Shown here: positions 43,099 to 51,326 of the stretch, piece by piece
Numbering within the stretch: position 1 is the first letter of the stretch
Layout: each line of letters begins with the position of its first letter
Origin: SAR86 cluster bacterium
Lineage (GTDB): Bacteria > Pseudomonadota > Gammaproteobacteria > Pseudomonadales > Pseudohongiellaceae
NCBI GenBank assembly: GCA_002402175.1
Contig: NVVJ01000003.1
Coordinates: 1 to 64,000 of the forward strand
DNA: 64,000 nucleotides
Reading direction: 5' to 3'
Position numbers and translations under genes: made by a program
Notes under the pieces: model-generated
The model's input: the letters and a program-made list of their open reading frames with translations, nothing else
Told to the model about the DNA's origin: nothing
Databases searched by the model: none

Positions 43099-43584
43099 GT
43101 GATTGATTCAGAGGGTTTCCGATCAAATGTTGGCATAGTGATCTGTAATCAGCTTGGCCAGTTGCTTTGGGCCAAGCGAATTGGGCAGGAAGCATGGCAA
43201 TTTCCACAAGGCGGCATCAATCCCAAAGAATCTTCAGAAGAAGCATTATTTCGTGAACTGGATGAAGAAGTTGGTCTTAGAGAGGGCGACGTAAAAATAC
43301 TTCATCAAACCAGTGACTGGTTGCACTATCGCTTGCCGGAAAATTTCATCCGCTACAATCAGGACCCATTGTGTATAGGCCAGAAACAAAAATGGTTTTT
43401 GCTCAGTTTAGAGAGCGAAGACAGCAAGGTAGAACTGAGTAAAACGGACAAGCCAGAGTTTGATGACTGGCGCTGGGTGAACTACTGGTATCCAGTTGAA
43501 CAGGTGATTGAATTCAAGCGGGATGTTTACCGTAAAGCGCTGGAACAACTTGAAGTTCCTCTTAGTAATTATCTCAACGGCTAA
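43099..43584 (+). CDS. rppH: RNA pyrophosphohydrolase
   Basis: The 161-aa Nudix hydrolase removes pyrophosphate from the 5' end of primary transcripts, opening them to RNase E decay. The N-terminus [11 protein letters not shown] and WQFPQGGI lead into the Nudix box, G38 through ELDEEVGL (about residue 60), complete with the catalytic Glu residues. The start is GTG at 43099. As in enterics and pseudomonads it is directly followed by ptsP (64 bases), supporting the assignment. Confidence 0.96.
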   Translation: MIDSEGFRSNVGIVICNQLGQLLWAKRIGQEAWQFPQGGINPKESSEEALFRELDEEVGLREGDVKILHQTSDWLHYRLPENFIRYNQDPLCIGQKQKWFLLSLESEDSKVELSKTDKPEFDDWRWVNYWYPVEQVIEFKRDVYRKALEQLEVPLSNYLNG

Positions 43585-43648
43585 ACTATTTAATAGTTTA
43601 TCTATTTGACTATTTATCATTAGATAAATAAATGGAGTAATTCAAACT

Positions 43649-45922
43649 ATGCTGGATCGATTGCGCAGCATTGTACAAAAAGTAAATGCAGCCAGAGATT
43701 TGCAATCGGCGCTGGATATTATTGTCAGTCGCGTAAGAAAAGCATTGGACACTCAGGTCTGCTCGGTCTTTCTACTTGATACCGATATCGACTGTCATGT
43801 GTTGATGGCATCCGAAGGCTTGAATAAAGAATCTGTAGGTCATGTTAGTTTGCAACTCGGAGAAGGCCTGGTAGGCCTGGTCGCAAAACATGCCGAGCCA
43901 ATTAATCTTGAAGATGCATCTTTGCATCCAAGTTTCCACTATCTAAAAGATACCGGCGAAGAAGTATTTCATGCCTTTCTCGGTGTACCCATTATTCACC
44001 ATCGTTCAGTCTTAGGAGTGCTGGTTGTACAGCATGAAGAGCGTCGTCGTTTCGATGAAGGTGAAGAGGCATTTTTAATTACCTTGTCGGCTCAACTTGC
44101 TGGAGTAATTGCTCACGCCGAAGCCACCGGCGCGATTGAGGGCATTAGCCCGTCTGGGCATAAAACATCCGATACGGTTTTCCATGGCGTTTCGGGTTCA
44201 TCCGGTGTTGCCATTGGGCGCGCCGTAGTCGTTTTTCCACCAGCCGACCTTAGTCAAATTCCGATTCGTCGTGCGCGAAATATTGAAAAAGAAATTGAAT
44301 TTTTTAATGCATGTCTGGAACTAGTACGTGTAGACATGCGCGCCTTGCATGAAAAATTGGCAGGCCAGGTTGCCGAAGAAGAGCGGCAGTTATTCGATGT
44401 TTATGTGCGCATGTTGGATGACAGCGCGCTTGGCAACGAAATAGTAGAAAGAATAAAGATGGGTTCCTGGGCGCAGGGAGCATTGGCTTATGTGGCGAAT
44501 GAGCATGTTCGCAATTTCGAAGAAATGAACGATCCTTATCTAAGCGAACGCGCAATTGATATTAAGGATTTATGCAGCCGCGTTCTATTTTACTTGCAGG
44601 AAAAAGAAACAGTTGAAACTGAATATCACGACAACACTGTTTTGGTTGCCGAAGAATTAACACCAGCTATGTTGGCAGAAGTACCAAAAGACAAACTAAC
44701 GGGGCTTATTTCAGTTAAAGGCTCGGGCAACTCTCACGTTGCGATTCTCGCCAGAACCATGGGCATACCAACAGTAATGGGCGTCGTTGATTTGCCCTAT
44801 ACCCAGCTGGAAGGCAAAGAAATAATTATTGATGGCTATAAGGGCGAGGTAATAAGTAATCCGTCTGAGCAGTTGCGGGTTCGCTATCTCGAAATCATCG
44901 AAGAAGAAAACCAGTTAGTAGAAGGCCTGGAAGGTCTGAAGGACTTACCCTGTGAAACAGCCGACAAGCATCGAGTGCATTTGTGGGTTAACACAGGGCT
45001 TATGACTGATGTAATGCAATCTCTGGATCAGGGCGCAGAGGGCATAGGACTTTTTAGAACAGAAATACCATTTCTTCTTAGCGAGAGATTTCCAAGTGAA
45101 CAGGAGCAGTTTGCAATTTACCGTGAACAATTGCATGCGTTTGCACCAAAGCTTGTCACCATGCGAACTCTCGATATAGGCGGAGACAAGTCTTTGCCGT
45201 ATTTCCCAATAGAAGAAGAAAACCCGTTTCTGGGTTGGCGCGGTATACGCGTCACACTTGATCACCCGGAAATATTTACCGCCCAAATTCGCGCCATGCT
45301 ACGAGCCAGCGTAGGTCTGGAGAATTTGCAAATCATGTTGCCAATGATTAGCAATGTGAATGAAGTAACGTCGGCGTTGCAGCTAATTAAAAAATCATAC
45401 CGGGAGTTAATTCAGGAAGGTGTGAAAGTGAAGTTTCCACCTGTTGGTGTGATGATTGAATTACCCGCCGCCGTTTATCAAACACGCGCACTAGCCAAAA
45501 TGGTTGATTTTATTTCTGTCGGCAGTAATGACCTAACCCAATATCTGTTAGCGGTAGACAGGAATAATCCGCGAGTCGCGAACCTGTACACGGCGTTTCA
45601 CCCAGCGGTGTTAAGTGCATTACAACAAGTAGTTACCGGTGCTCGGGAAGAGGGTAAGCCGGTTAGTATTTGTGGAGAAATGGCAGGAGACCCCGGTGCC
45701 GCCGTTTTGCTAATGGCCATGGGTTTTGATGTGCTGTCTATGAATGCCGCTGCCTTGTTAAAAGTAAAATCTGTAATACGCAGCTTGACTATGGAAGTAG
45801 CCCAGGACCTTCTGGGGCAAGTGATGGAGCTTGATGATGCACAAATGGTTAGAAGCGCAGTAGACCTTGCATTATATAATGCCGGAGTTGATAGGTTGCT
45901 TCGTTCTTCGCGTACAAATTAA
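43649..45922 (+). CDS. ptsP: Nitrogen-PTS phosphoenolpyruvate phosphotransferase EI-Ntr
   Basis: The 757-aa protein has an N-terminal GAF domain (residues about 10-160) that senses nitrogen status, followed by the PTS Enzyme I domains: the phospho-histidine domain with GSGNSHVAILARTMGIP (H363 is the phosphorylated His) and the PEP-binding TIM barrel (TLDIGGDKSLPYF, SVGSNDLTQYLLAVDR, ICGEMAGDP). It passes phosphate from PEP to NPr. It is coupled to rppH. The gene usually next to it in this lineage, lgt, starts only 8.6 kb away, so an insertion or rearrangement is likely downstream. Confidence 0.97.
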   Translation: MLDRLRSIVQKVNAARDLQSALDIIVSRVRKALDTQVCSVFLLDTDIDCHVLMASEGLNKESVGHVSLQLGEGLVGLVAKHAEPINLEDASLHPSFHYLKDTGEEVFHAFLGVPIIHHRSVLGVLVVQHEERRRFDEGEEAFLITLSAQLAGVIAHAEATGAIEGISPSGHKTSDTVFHGVSGSSGVAIGRAVVVFPPADLSQIPIRRARNIEKEIEFFNACLELVRVDMRALHEKLAGQVAEEERQLFDVYVRMLDDSALGNEIVERIKMGSWAQGALAYVANEHVRNFEEMNDPYLSERAIDIKDLCSRVLFYLQEKETVETEYHDNTVLVAEELTPAMLAEVPKDKLTGLISVKGSGNSHVAILARTMGIPTVMGVVDLPYTQLEGKEIIIDGYKGEVISNPSEQLRVRYLEIIEEENQLVEGLEGLKDLPCETADKHRVHLWVNTGLMTDVMQSLDQGAEGIGLFRTEIPFLLSERFPSEQEQFAIYREQLHAFAPKLVTMRTLDIGGDKSLPYFPIEEENPFLGWRGIRVTLDHPEIFTAQIRAMLRASVGLENLQIMLPMISNVNEVTSALQLIKKSYRELIQEGVKVKFPPVGVMIELPAAVYQTRALAKMVDFISVGSNDLTQYLLAVDRNNPRVANLYTAFHPAVLSALQQVVTGAREEGKPVSICGEMAGDPGAAVLLMAMGFDVLSMNAAALLKVKSVIRSLTMEVAQDLLGQVMELDDAQMVRSAVDLALYNAGVDRLLRSSRTN

Positions 45923-45977
45923 ACCTTCAATTGCATCTCTATTTAAGCCTTCAATCGCATCTCCAATTAATTCGTTA

Positions 45978-46736
45978 TCACCATGCAGAACCAGCAATAA
46001 TAGTTAAGGGATTCTGTACCACCTTCTTTTGCTCAGGGTCACCCCAGGCGCGAAGCATCTCGTCTTTGGCTGATTCAAAAAAATCAGCCCCTATGTCGTC
46101 CATACACCTTCGTGTCCCTGACCACGTATGTATGTAATCTAGAAATTGATTCAGGTTCCAGTTATTTCTAATATCCATTTTTGGTGTGTCCATAAGCGCA
46201 AATGGAAAATCCAGCGCCTTGTACTCGTCCCAAGCTAGCTTATTGTTCGATGCCCAATAGGGTTCAATGATGGCTTTAATTTTTTCTTCTAGAATTCTGT
46301 CTATATTGTTATCAATACTTGGCCATATATAAGAATATGCAATGAACACCCCATTGGGTTTTAACACGCGACGTACTTCGTCCCAAAATTTTGAGTAATC
46401 AAACCAGTGTAGAGCCTGAGCTACATTCACTAAATCGAATTGATTTTCTTTGAAGCTTGTAGACTCTCCTGGCTGTACTGAATAATTTACGTTCTCTGCG
46501 GGAAAGCAGTTGGAAATTTGCTCTTTGCTAATATCCGTAGCTTCAACTTTAGAGAATATTTTCGCCAATCCTACAGAAGCCTGCCCATTGCCGGCAGCAC
46601 AGTCCCAGGCTTCATTTTTGGATATAGATAAAGACCCGATAAAATCAAAAAGCTCTTTCGGGTACATTGGGCGAGAGGAGGCATATAGGTCTGCCTTGTC
46701 TTCGAATAGTTTTGATGTTTGTATTGTGTGCTTCAT
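45978..46736 (-). CDS. Class I SAM-dependent methyltransferase
   Basis: The 252-aa protein has a methyltransferase type 11 core: AWDCAAGNGQASVGLAKIF (motif I, SAM-binding), VEATDISKEQI (acidic loop), FDLVNVAQALHWFDYSKFW (motif IV and post) and VLKPNGVFIAYSY. The HWFD pattern is seen in small-molecule methyltransferases of trans-aconitate-like type. The substrate is not known. It is a single minus-strand gene just after ptsP (convergent) and followed upstream by the repeat at 46761-46835; the AT-richer composition suggests an accessory origin. Confidence 0.88.
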   Translation of the reverse strand: MKHTIQTSKLFEDKADLYASSRPMYPKELFDFIGSLSISKNEAWDCAAGNGQASVGLAKIFSKVEATDISKEQISNCFPAENVNYSVQPGESTSFKENQFDLVNVAQALHWFDYSKFWDEVRRVLKPNGVFIAYSYIWPSIDNNIDRILEEKIKAIIEPYWASNNKLAWDEYKALDFPFALMDTPKMDIRNNWNLNQFLDYIHTWSGTRRCMDDIGADFFESAKDEMLRAWGDPEQKKVVQNPLTIIAGSAW

Positions 46737-46760
46737 ACTTTATCGTCCCGAAAAATAAAA

Positions 46761-46835
46761 GGGGTCGTAACAGATATTTTTTAACCAACTTCCTGCTTTG
46801 TTGGTAACTGGCTAAATTTTATTCGTTACGACTCC
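46761..46835. repeat. 75 bp GGGGTCGTAAC palindromic repeat, copy A
   Basis: The element starts GGGGTCGTAACAGATAT and ends ATTCGTTACGACTCC, with internal AACCAAC/GTTGGT pairing. Copies B (47706-47780) and C (49701-49775) have the same length, orientation and most bases. Confidence 0.9.
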
Positions 46836-46848
46836 TTTCTCTCCAATT

Positions 46849-47202
46849 TTATGAAAAATAGTAATAAGCTACCACCCCAGCTAACCAGGGCCCTACCCAT
46901 AATGAAATAAGCCCAAAGAACATCAATATTCCTTCAATTCCTCTAGTTCTATATAGATACCACGGTAATACAACTGGCCAAAATATGTAAAGTATGAAAC
47001 CAAAATCAAAAGGAGTTTCGATGTCAGCCTTCTTTGCATCATAGTATGCCCATAGTATTGTTAAGAGAACGAACGTAAAACTCCATAAAGCTTGTGTACT
47101 ACCAGAGAGCACTTCCTCCTGGAGATTTAGTAGAACTTCCAGAACTCCCATGCAGAGAGACAGGAAAATTAGTAGTAATAATGCCGATTTGCTATTTTTC
47201 AT
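46849..47202 (-). CDS. Hypothetical membrane protein (117 aa)
   Basis: The protein has about four hydrophobic helices: ALLLLIFLSLCMGVLEVLL, ALWSFTFVLLTILWAYY, FGFILYIFWPVVLPWYLY and MFFGLISLWVGPWLAGVVAYY. A short polar DAKKADIETPFD loop lies in the middle. No family is recognised. It ends about 14 bases before repeat copy A. Small single-gene units separated by repeats are typical in this block. Confidence 0.65.
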   Translation of the reverse strand: MKNSKSALLLLIFLSLCMGVLEVLLNLQEEVLSGSTQALWSFTFVLLTILWAYYDAKKADIETPFDFGFILYIFWPVVLPWYLYRTRGIEGILMFFGLISLWVGPWLAGVVAYYYFS

Positions 47203-47345
47203 GTGCGATGATGAATTCTCTGTGTTGAAACTGGGGACAGCGACCTAATTCAGCTTAGCGCAACTTTGCGTAGAGTAATTCTAATTATTGATCTGCAAAT
47301 CAAAGTTCTCTGACCCTTTAATTATTAGATTTTCTCTTGTTAATG

Positions 47346-47687
47346 TCACTTTGGCACAGATACAGAAATCGGAAATCCTACATAGGTAATATCACTAGCT
47401 ACTTCTAGTAACGATCCATTTGCATAGGATATCAAAGAACATTCAGATTGGATGGTATTAGGGCTGATCTTTACATAGTTAGGACTATATTCTTTAAGCC
47501 ATGCTAGAAGTATGTCTATGTCGTGTATGGAGTCGGTATCTGTAGCTAGGGATTGAAATATCTCGGTCAATTCTCGAGCGCAATTTAGCTGATTTTCTTG
47601 ATCAATCGATTCTGAGATGAACACATATGACGTATATCCAAAGAACAATGTTGTAACAAAAAAAATCGCTGTTAGAACTTTAAACAT
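47346..47687 (-). CDS. Hypothetical exported or anchored protein (113 aa)
   Basis: The protein starts with one hydrophobic segment (VLTAIFFVTTLFFGYTSYVFI) and continues with a polar domain of about 85 residues containing two Cys (NCARELTEIF, QSECSLISY). It might be a signal anchor with a small periplasmic domain. No family is recognised. It lies between repeat half-element 47299-47318 and repeat copy B. Confidence 0.55.
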   Translation of the reverse strand: MFKVLTAIFFVTTLFFGYTSYVFISESIDQENQLNCARELTEIFQSLATDTDSIHDIDILLAWLKEYSPNYVKISPNTIQSECSLISYANGSLLEVASDITYVGFPISVSVPK

Positions 47688-47705
47688 GGCATTAACTCAT
47701 CTTAA

Positions 47706-47780
47706 GGAATCGTAACGGATATTTTTTAACCAACTTTTTGCTTTGTTGGTAACTGGTCAAATTTTATTCGTTACGACTCC
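47706..47780. repeat. 75 bp GGGGTCGTAAC palindromic repeat, copy B
   Basis: This copy begins GGAATCGTAACGGATAT and ends TTCGTTACGACTCC. The first arm has two changes (GGAATC) relative to copy C, weakening its outer pairing. It sits directly before the toxin-antitoxin promoter region. Confidence 0.9.
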
Positions 47781-47822
47781 TTTAATTGATCCCTTTAATT
47801 GCGCTGTCTCGAACTTTTGCAT

Positions 47823-47842
47823 ATATGTCATATATGACATAT
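47823..47842. promoter_or_regulatory. Toxin-antitoxin operator palindrome
   Basis: ATATGTCATATATGACATAT is a perfect 20-bp palindrome 10 bases before the toxin start. An HTH antitoxin encoded downstream is a natural candidate to bind here and repress its own operon. Confidence 0.65.
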
Positions 47843-47851
47843 GATCTTGAC

Positions 47852-48190
47852 ATGAACCCAAAGGACAAGCCACTTGTATGGCTCCATGGAGAGGTTAAGA
47901 CGCCCCCGCTTAGCTCGGCAGCAAGGCTCGAGGCTGGTTATTTGTTGAGAGTATTGCAGAGCGGAGAGATTCTTTCTATGCCTCATTCGAGGCCCATGCC
48001 TAGTATTGGGAAGAGCTGTCACGAGCTTCGGATTACCGATGAAAATAGAATTTGGCGACTTGTGTATCGAATTGATGCGGATGCCATAGTTATAGCTGAG
48101 GTGTTCGAAAAGAAAACTGGCAAAACTCCGAAGGCAGTTCTCGACAACTGTAAAAGCAGATTGAGGAAATATGACAATGAAAGCAGCTAA
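47852..48190 (+). CDS. HigB/RelE-type toxin (phage Gp49-like)
   Basis: The 112-aa protein starts at ATG 47852; other in-frame ATGs at 47825 and 47834 lie within the operator. KPLVWLHGEVKTPPLSSAAR, HSRPMPSIGKSCHELRI and IWRLVYRIDADAIVIAEVF with KKTGKTPKAVLDNCKSRL match the Gp49/HigB-like RelE-superfamily mRNA interferases. It overlaps the HTH gene by 20 bases. Toxin first, antitoxin second is the HigBA order. Expected action is ribosome-dependent mRNA cleavage. Confidence 0.88.
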   Translation: MNPKDKPLVWLHGEVKTPPLSSAARLEAGYLLRVLQSGEILSMPHSRPMPSIGKSCHELRITDENRIWRLVYRIDADAIVIAEVFEKKTGKTPKAVLDNCKSRLRKYDNESS

Positions 48191-48485
48191 ACGAACCAAG
48201 CTTGAAGCAAACGGCTGGAAAATTGGGTCAGCAGATGAGTTCCTAAATCTTTCCCCTGAAGAATCTGTATATATTGAGTTAAAGCTCTCTCTTAGCAAGT
48301 CATTAAAGCAGCGACGCTCCAAAGAAAATTTGAGCCAGGTTGAATTCGCGAAATTGGTCAAGACTAGTCAGTCTCGTGTAGCTAAGATGGAAGCTGGCGA
48401 TCCTTCTGTTTCAATTGATCTATTAGTTAAATCTCTTATCGCGTTAGGCGCCTCGCCCAAAGATTTGGCTAATGCTATTTCGTGA
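48171..48485 (+). CDS. HigA-type XRE antitoxin
   Basis: The 104-aa protein has an HTH XRE domain: SLSKSLKQRRSKENLSQVEF, then AKLVKTSQSRVAKMEAGDP and a final SIDLLVKSLIALGAS. The N-terminal 30 residues (KLEANGWKIGSADEFLNLSP) are the usual toxin-neutralising extension of this family. It overlaps the toxin gene by 20 bases, indicating translational coupling. It probably represses the operon through 47823-47842. The start may be ATG 48171 or 48177. Confidence 0.9.
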   Translation: MTMKAAKRTKLEANGWKIGSADEFLNLSPEESVYIELKLSLSKSLKQRRSKENLSQVEFAKLVKTSQSRVAKMEAGDPSVSIDLLVKSLIALGASPKDLANAIS

Positions 48486-48517
48486 TTCGGCAAGCGACAT
48501 AACGTCTAAAAACATCG

Positions 48518-48645
48518 AAGGGGTCAGAGAACTTTGATCTTATAACATCGATACCCAATGTTCTTTCCTGAATAATAACGCTAGAAAAACCAATAAATTC
48601 ACTAAAACCAAAATTGAGCTATTAATCAAAGTTCTCTGACCCCTT
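48518..48645. repeat. 128 bp inverted-repeat element (GGGGTCAGAGAAC type)
   Basis: A 21-bp left arm (48518-48538, starting AAGGGGTCAGAGAAC) is exactly complementary to the right arm (48625-48645). The 86-bp interior has no coding pattern. A single arm-like copy is at 47299-47318. The whole element is 33 bp after the antitoxin stop. Confidence 0.9.
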
Positions 48646-48765
48646 TGATCTATCAGAAAACCAAGTCATCATTTCGAGTAAATGACTATCAGAAGGCTCA
48701 ATTAATTGCATATTCACCTATAACGGGCCCTTTAATTTATTATGATCTCCAAATTATATTACGAT

Positions 48766-48840
48766 GCATAACGACGTACAGATGCGCAGCAGTTGGGCGT
48801 CCGGTGACCGAAGGGAACGTATTTGATTGCTTTGATATGC
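48766..48840 (-). repeat. attC-like site after hypothetical gene
   Basis: In minus orientation the site follows the stop of the 262-aa gene and reads ...GCAATCAAATACG..., GGACGCCCAACTGC, and ends GTCGTTATGC. The block GACGCCCAACTG is shared with 13207-13268 and the terminal GTTATGC matches known attC core ends. It looks like the recombination site of a gene cassette. Confidence 0.45.
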
Positions 48841-48844
48841 ATTT

Positions 48845-49633
48845 TTACGATATCCGAATAATTTCTGAAAGAAGCAAATCAAGAGGACTTCTTGCCTCAA
48901 CCTGCTGTCCCACTGGAGCAACTTCTTTTTCTCGAATTTGCGTATGAAGGTATGAGTCAGTTACCTTTCTCATTTGCTCATTTAAACTTTTCATGGCTTC
49001 TTTAAATGATTTTGTGCCCGAGTAATTATTAGCCATTTCATTAAAGGAACTACACCCAAAGACCGGTGGCACATGATCAATTATAACTCTAACAAGACAA
49101 CCTACAGAGTAGTACATCTGATTTTCATAAGCTTTATTTAGCTCAGTTAGTAGGGCTATTAATTTACTAAAGTCGTACTTACTGCTTAGCCCTCTAAGTT
49201 CATCAATCCGAGATTTTGACACATAATCATTATTTGATGCGTTAGTGGAGTGAACCTCTTTATGAACTAAATCAAAATCGCCCGCTAGAATGTCTTCTCT
49301 CATTGAATCAATTTTGTTTCTAAAAGGTCTAATAAATACTGTTTCTACCATCTGGTTCTTAGTGCCATAACCTGAACCTTCTGGATTGCAGTTATTATTA
49401 TCGAATCGATAAATTAGTAATTTTATTTCTTTTTCAGAGCCGGGAATGTTCTTAAGCAACCATTGAGTATATTTTTTCAACCACGAATCAAACCTCAATT
49501 TACCTCGCTGATAATCGAAGTTACTTCCAATTCCGTTTATTAGACCAAATTTTTCAGGAAGTTCTTCAAGCTGGCTTTCAAAATTATCCAGCTCATCGAG
49601 AATAACCTTTAGTTTATCTGTAACCTTATCCAA
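48845..49633 (-). CDS. Hypothetical protein (262 aa), cassette-like
   Basis: The protein is soluble and largely helical. It starts with a predicted coiled coil (KLKVILDELDNFESQLEELP), includes a stretch RFDSWLKKYTQWLLKNIPG, and a C-terminal part with SVGCLVRVIIDHVPPVFG and SFKEAMKSLNEQM. A short 'TLHxQIREKE' section precedes the end. The C-terminal part is reminiscent of proteins in which an Arg/His-containing helical bundle follows an N-terminal coil, but I cannot assign it. It is followed by an attC-like site in the same orientation. Confidence 0.7.
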   Translation of the reverse strand: MDKVTDKLKVILDELDNFESQLEELPEKFGLINGIGSNFDYQRGKLRFDSWLKKYTQWLLKNIPGSEKEIKLLIYRFDNNNCNPEGSGYGTKNQMVETVFIRPFRNKIDSMREDILAGDFDLVHKEVHSTNASNNDYVSKSRIDELRGLSSKYDFSKLIALLTELNKAYENQMYYSVGCLVRVIIDHVPPVFGCSSFNEMANNYSGTKSFKEAMKSLNEQMRKVTDSYLHTQIREKEVAPVGQQVEARSPLDLLLSEIIRIS

Positions 49634-49700
49634 TTTATTCTCAACTATGAATGTTTAATAAAATTCTCAATGATGTATCACAGTGTGATAAAAGATAAAA

Positions 49701-49775
49701 GGGGTCGTAACGGATATTGATCAACCAACTTCCTGTTTTGTTTGTAACTGGTTAAATTTTATTCGTTACGACCCC
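49701..49775. repeat. 75 bp GGGGTCGTAAC palindromic repeat, copy C
   Basis: This copy has complete outer arms, GGGGTCGTAACGGATAT and ATTCGTTACGACCCC. Its right end overlaps the last codons of the minus-strand gene 49766-50191 and supplies its TAA stop. Confidence 0.9.
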
Positions 49776-50191
49776 TTTAATTCCTTTAATTTCCGTTCAT
49801 GCTCGTCTACCTCTTGTTGTAATTTTTTGAGACTTAGCCGAGCGATTTCATCTTGGAGTGGCTGAATTTCAGTGTGCCACTTTTTGAATCCATACCAAAC
49901 CAATAAAAACCCTAAACCAATAATGATGCTCAAGCATATCAAGAAAAAAGTTTTATTTTTTTTGGCTATCTCTAGTTTTCTATCCAGTATCAGGAAGCGA
50001 GTTTCATCTGATCCTGACCGCACTGGATCGATCTTCAATGTTTCATACTCAACTGCGATATCGAAAACTAAACTATTCGTGGACTGATTTACATAAAGTG
50101 TTGACCCAATGCCGAATATTATTAAGAGTAAACCGAAAAAAGCGTAAAACTTAAAGATGTTGTCTGTTGGTAAAGGGATACGACTTTCCAT
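49766..50191 (-). CDS. Hypothetical membrane protein with coiled-coil tail (141 aa)
   Basis: Two membrane helices (FYAFFGLLLIIFGIGSTLY near residues 15-33 and TFFLICLSIIIGLGFLLVW near 81-99) flank a ~45-residue loop; a charged coiled coil follows (QDEIARLSLKKLQQEVDEHE). The final residues KGS and the stop come from repeat copy C, so the natural gene end has probably been replaced. No family recognised. Confidence 0.65.
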   Translation of the reverse strand: MESRIPLPTDNIFKFYAFFGLLLIIFGIGSTLYVNQSTNSLVFDIAVEYETLKIDPVRSGSDETRFLILDRKLEIAKKNKTFFLICLSIIIGLGFLLVWYGFKKWHTEIQPLQDEIARLSLKKLQQEVDEHERKLKELKGS

Positions 50192-50653
50192 TTAACTACT
50201 ACTCCAGTTCATCATTTCAGCACCTAACAATGTGATAACGAGCCATTGTCCTATAACTAACTTTAGCGGCCAAAGTAGACATACCTAAAAACTCCATCCA
50301 AAACCTGACATTAAGTTCTTCTAGCACTGTTTTCCCTATTATCAATGCTGCCCATCTTGCTATTTTATTAACGCCATATCAACGTGTTTGACGGGAATCA
50401 TGCTCGTGTGACATATGTAATGTGATAAGCATTAAAAGTGGACATCCACAAAGCCTATGGACAGTGGCTTGTAGCAGAATGAGTTCATCAATTTAGTAAG
50501 CAAAATACTGAAATTCGTCTACTATTCTTGTGTTGCTATAGGATCAAAAGGATTTGACGATGAGCCGATCGGAGCAGCTATTTGCTTACGGTATTATTCT
50601 TTTTCGAAATCGAGGAATATTGACAAGTAGCGGAACTATCTCTTAGTTTCTGA
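50192..50653. other. Gap with no recognised gene
   Basis: The 462 bp between the coiled-coil gene and the GNAT gene hold no gene I can support. A 28-codon plus-strand frame at 50560-50646 (MSRSEQLFAYGI...) has AAGGA upstream but no recognisable sequence. Segments such as AAGTAGACAT and AGTGGACATC suggest old transposon debris. Confidence 0.3.
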
Positions 50654-51256
50654 CTACCGCTTACTCTGTATCTCGACTTTAAAAGAGGGATGACTTTCTT
50701 CAGTAAACTTCAGAAAGGTCTGCCTGTCTACTTTGTACAATACATGCTCCCGTAGCGAACTATCTTCGGCTACTCTAGGGTGTTGGAAATTCTCATTATT
50801 GTTTTTCATTCCCAGTCTTTCCATTACTTGCTGCGAACGTACATTCGTAGCTGCAGTAATGGCTATAGTTTCTTTCAAAGCTAGCGTTTCAAACGCAAAA
50901 CACAATGAAGCTAATGCGGCCTCAGTAGCGAAGCCACTACCCCAATGTTCTCTGGCTAGTCGCCAGCCCACTTCGATAGCGTCGTCAATTGGGAGATCGC
51001 TCGCCTGACCTAGTCCAACGAGGCCGAGAAATTTTCCGTCTTCAATGTGTTCTGCAACCCAGAAGCCCCAGCCGCGTTCTGCAATTTGAGAGGCGAATTT
51101 GTCAGCGAGTAAATTGCTGTCGTCTTCTGACAAGAGTTCGGGAAAAAACTCCATCACCTCTGGATCGGCACACATTTTTGCAAACTTTGGATAGTCTTGC
51201 GCTTGCCATTGCCTTAGTAGAATTCTTTGGGATTGTATTTGATAAATATTGGTCAT
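50654..51256 (-). CDS. GNAT acetyltransferase (RimJ/RimL type)
   Basis: The 200-aa protein begins with ILLRQWQAQDYPKFAKMC, the RimJ/RimL-like start. GLVGLGQASDLP, VGWRLAREHWGSGFATEAALA (motif A, CoA-binding R/Q-x-x-G-x-G/A) and TNVRSQQVMERLGM (motif B) complete an N-acetyltransferase domain to about residue 175. It could modify ribosomal proteins or small molecules. A lone gene with no context clue. Confidence 0.9.
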   Translation of the reverse strand: MTNIYQIQSQRILLRQWQAQDYPKFAKMCADPEVMEFFPELLSEDDSNLLADKFASQIAERGWGFWVAEHIEDGKFLGLVGLGQASDLPIDDAIEVGWRLAREHWGSGFATEAALASLCFAFETLALKETIAITAATNVRSQQVMERLGMKNNNENFQHPRVAEDSSLREHVLYKVDRQTFLKFTEESHPSFKVEIQSKR

Positions 51257-51326
51257 TACGTATGCTGCGCGATTATTGCGAGGATTGTTTCTAATAGATT
51301 AATTTGGATGTATTTGTTGAAACTGT

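Noticed and set aside
48766-48840. CRISPR or tRNA in the palindromic spacer regions
   Set aside because: No regularly spaced repeats and no cloverleaf; the structure is a single imperfect palindrome.
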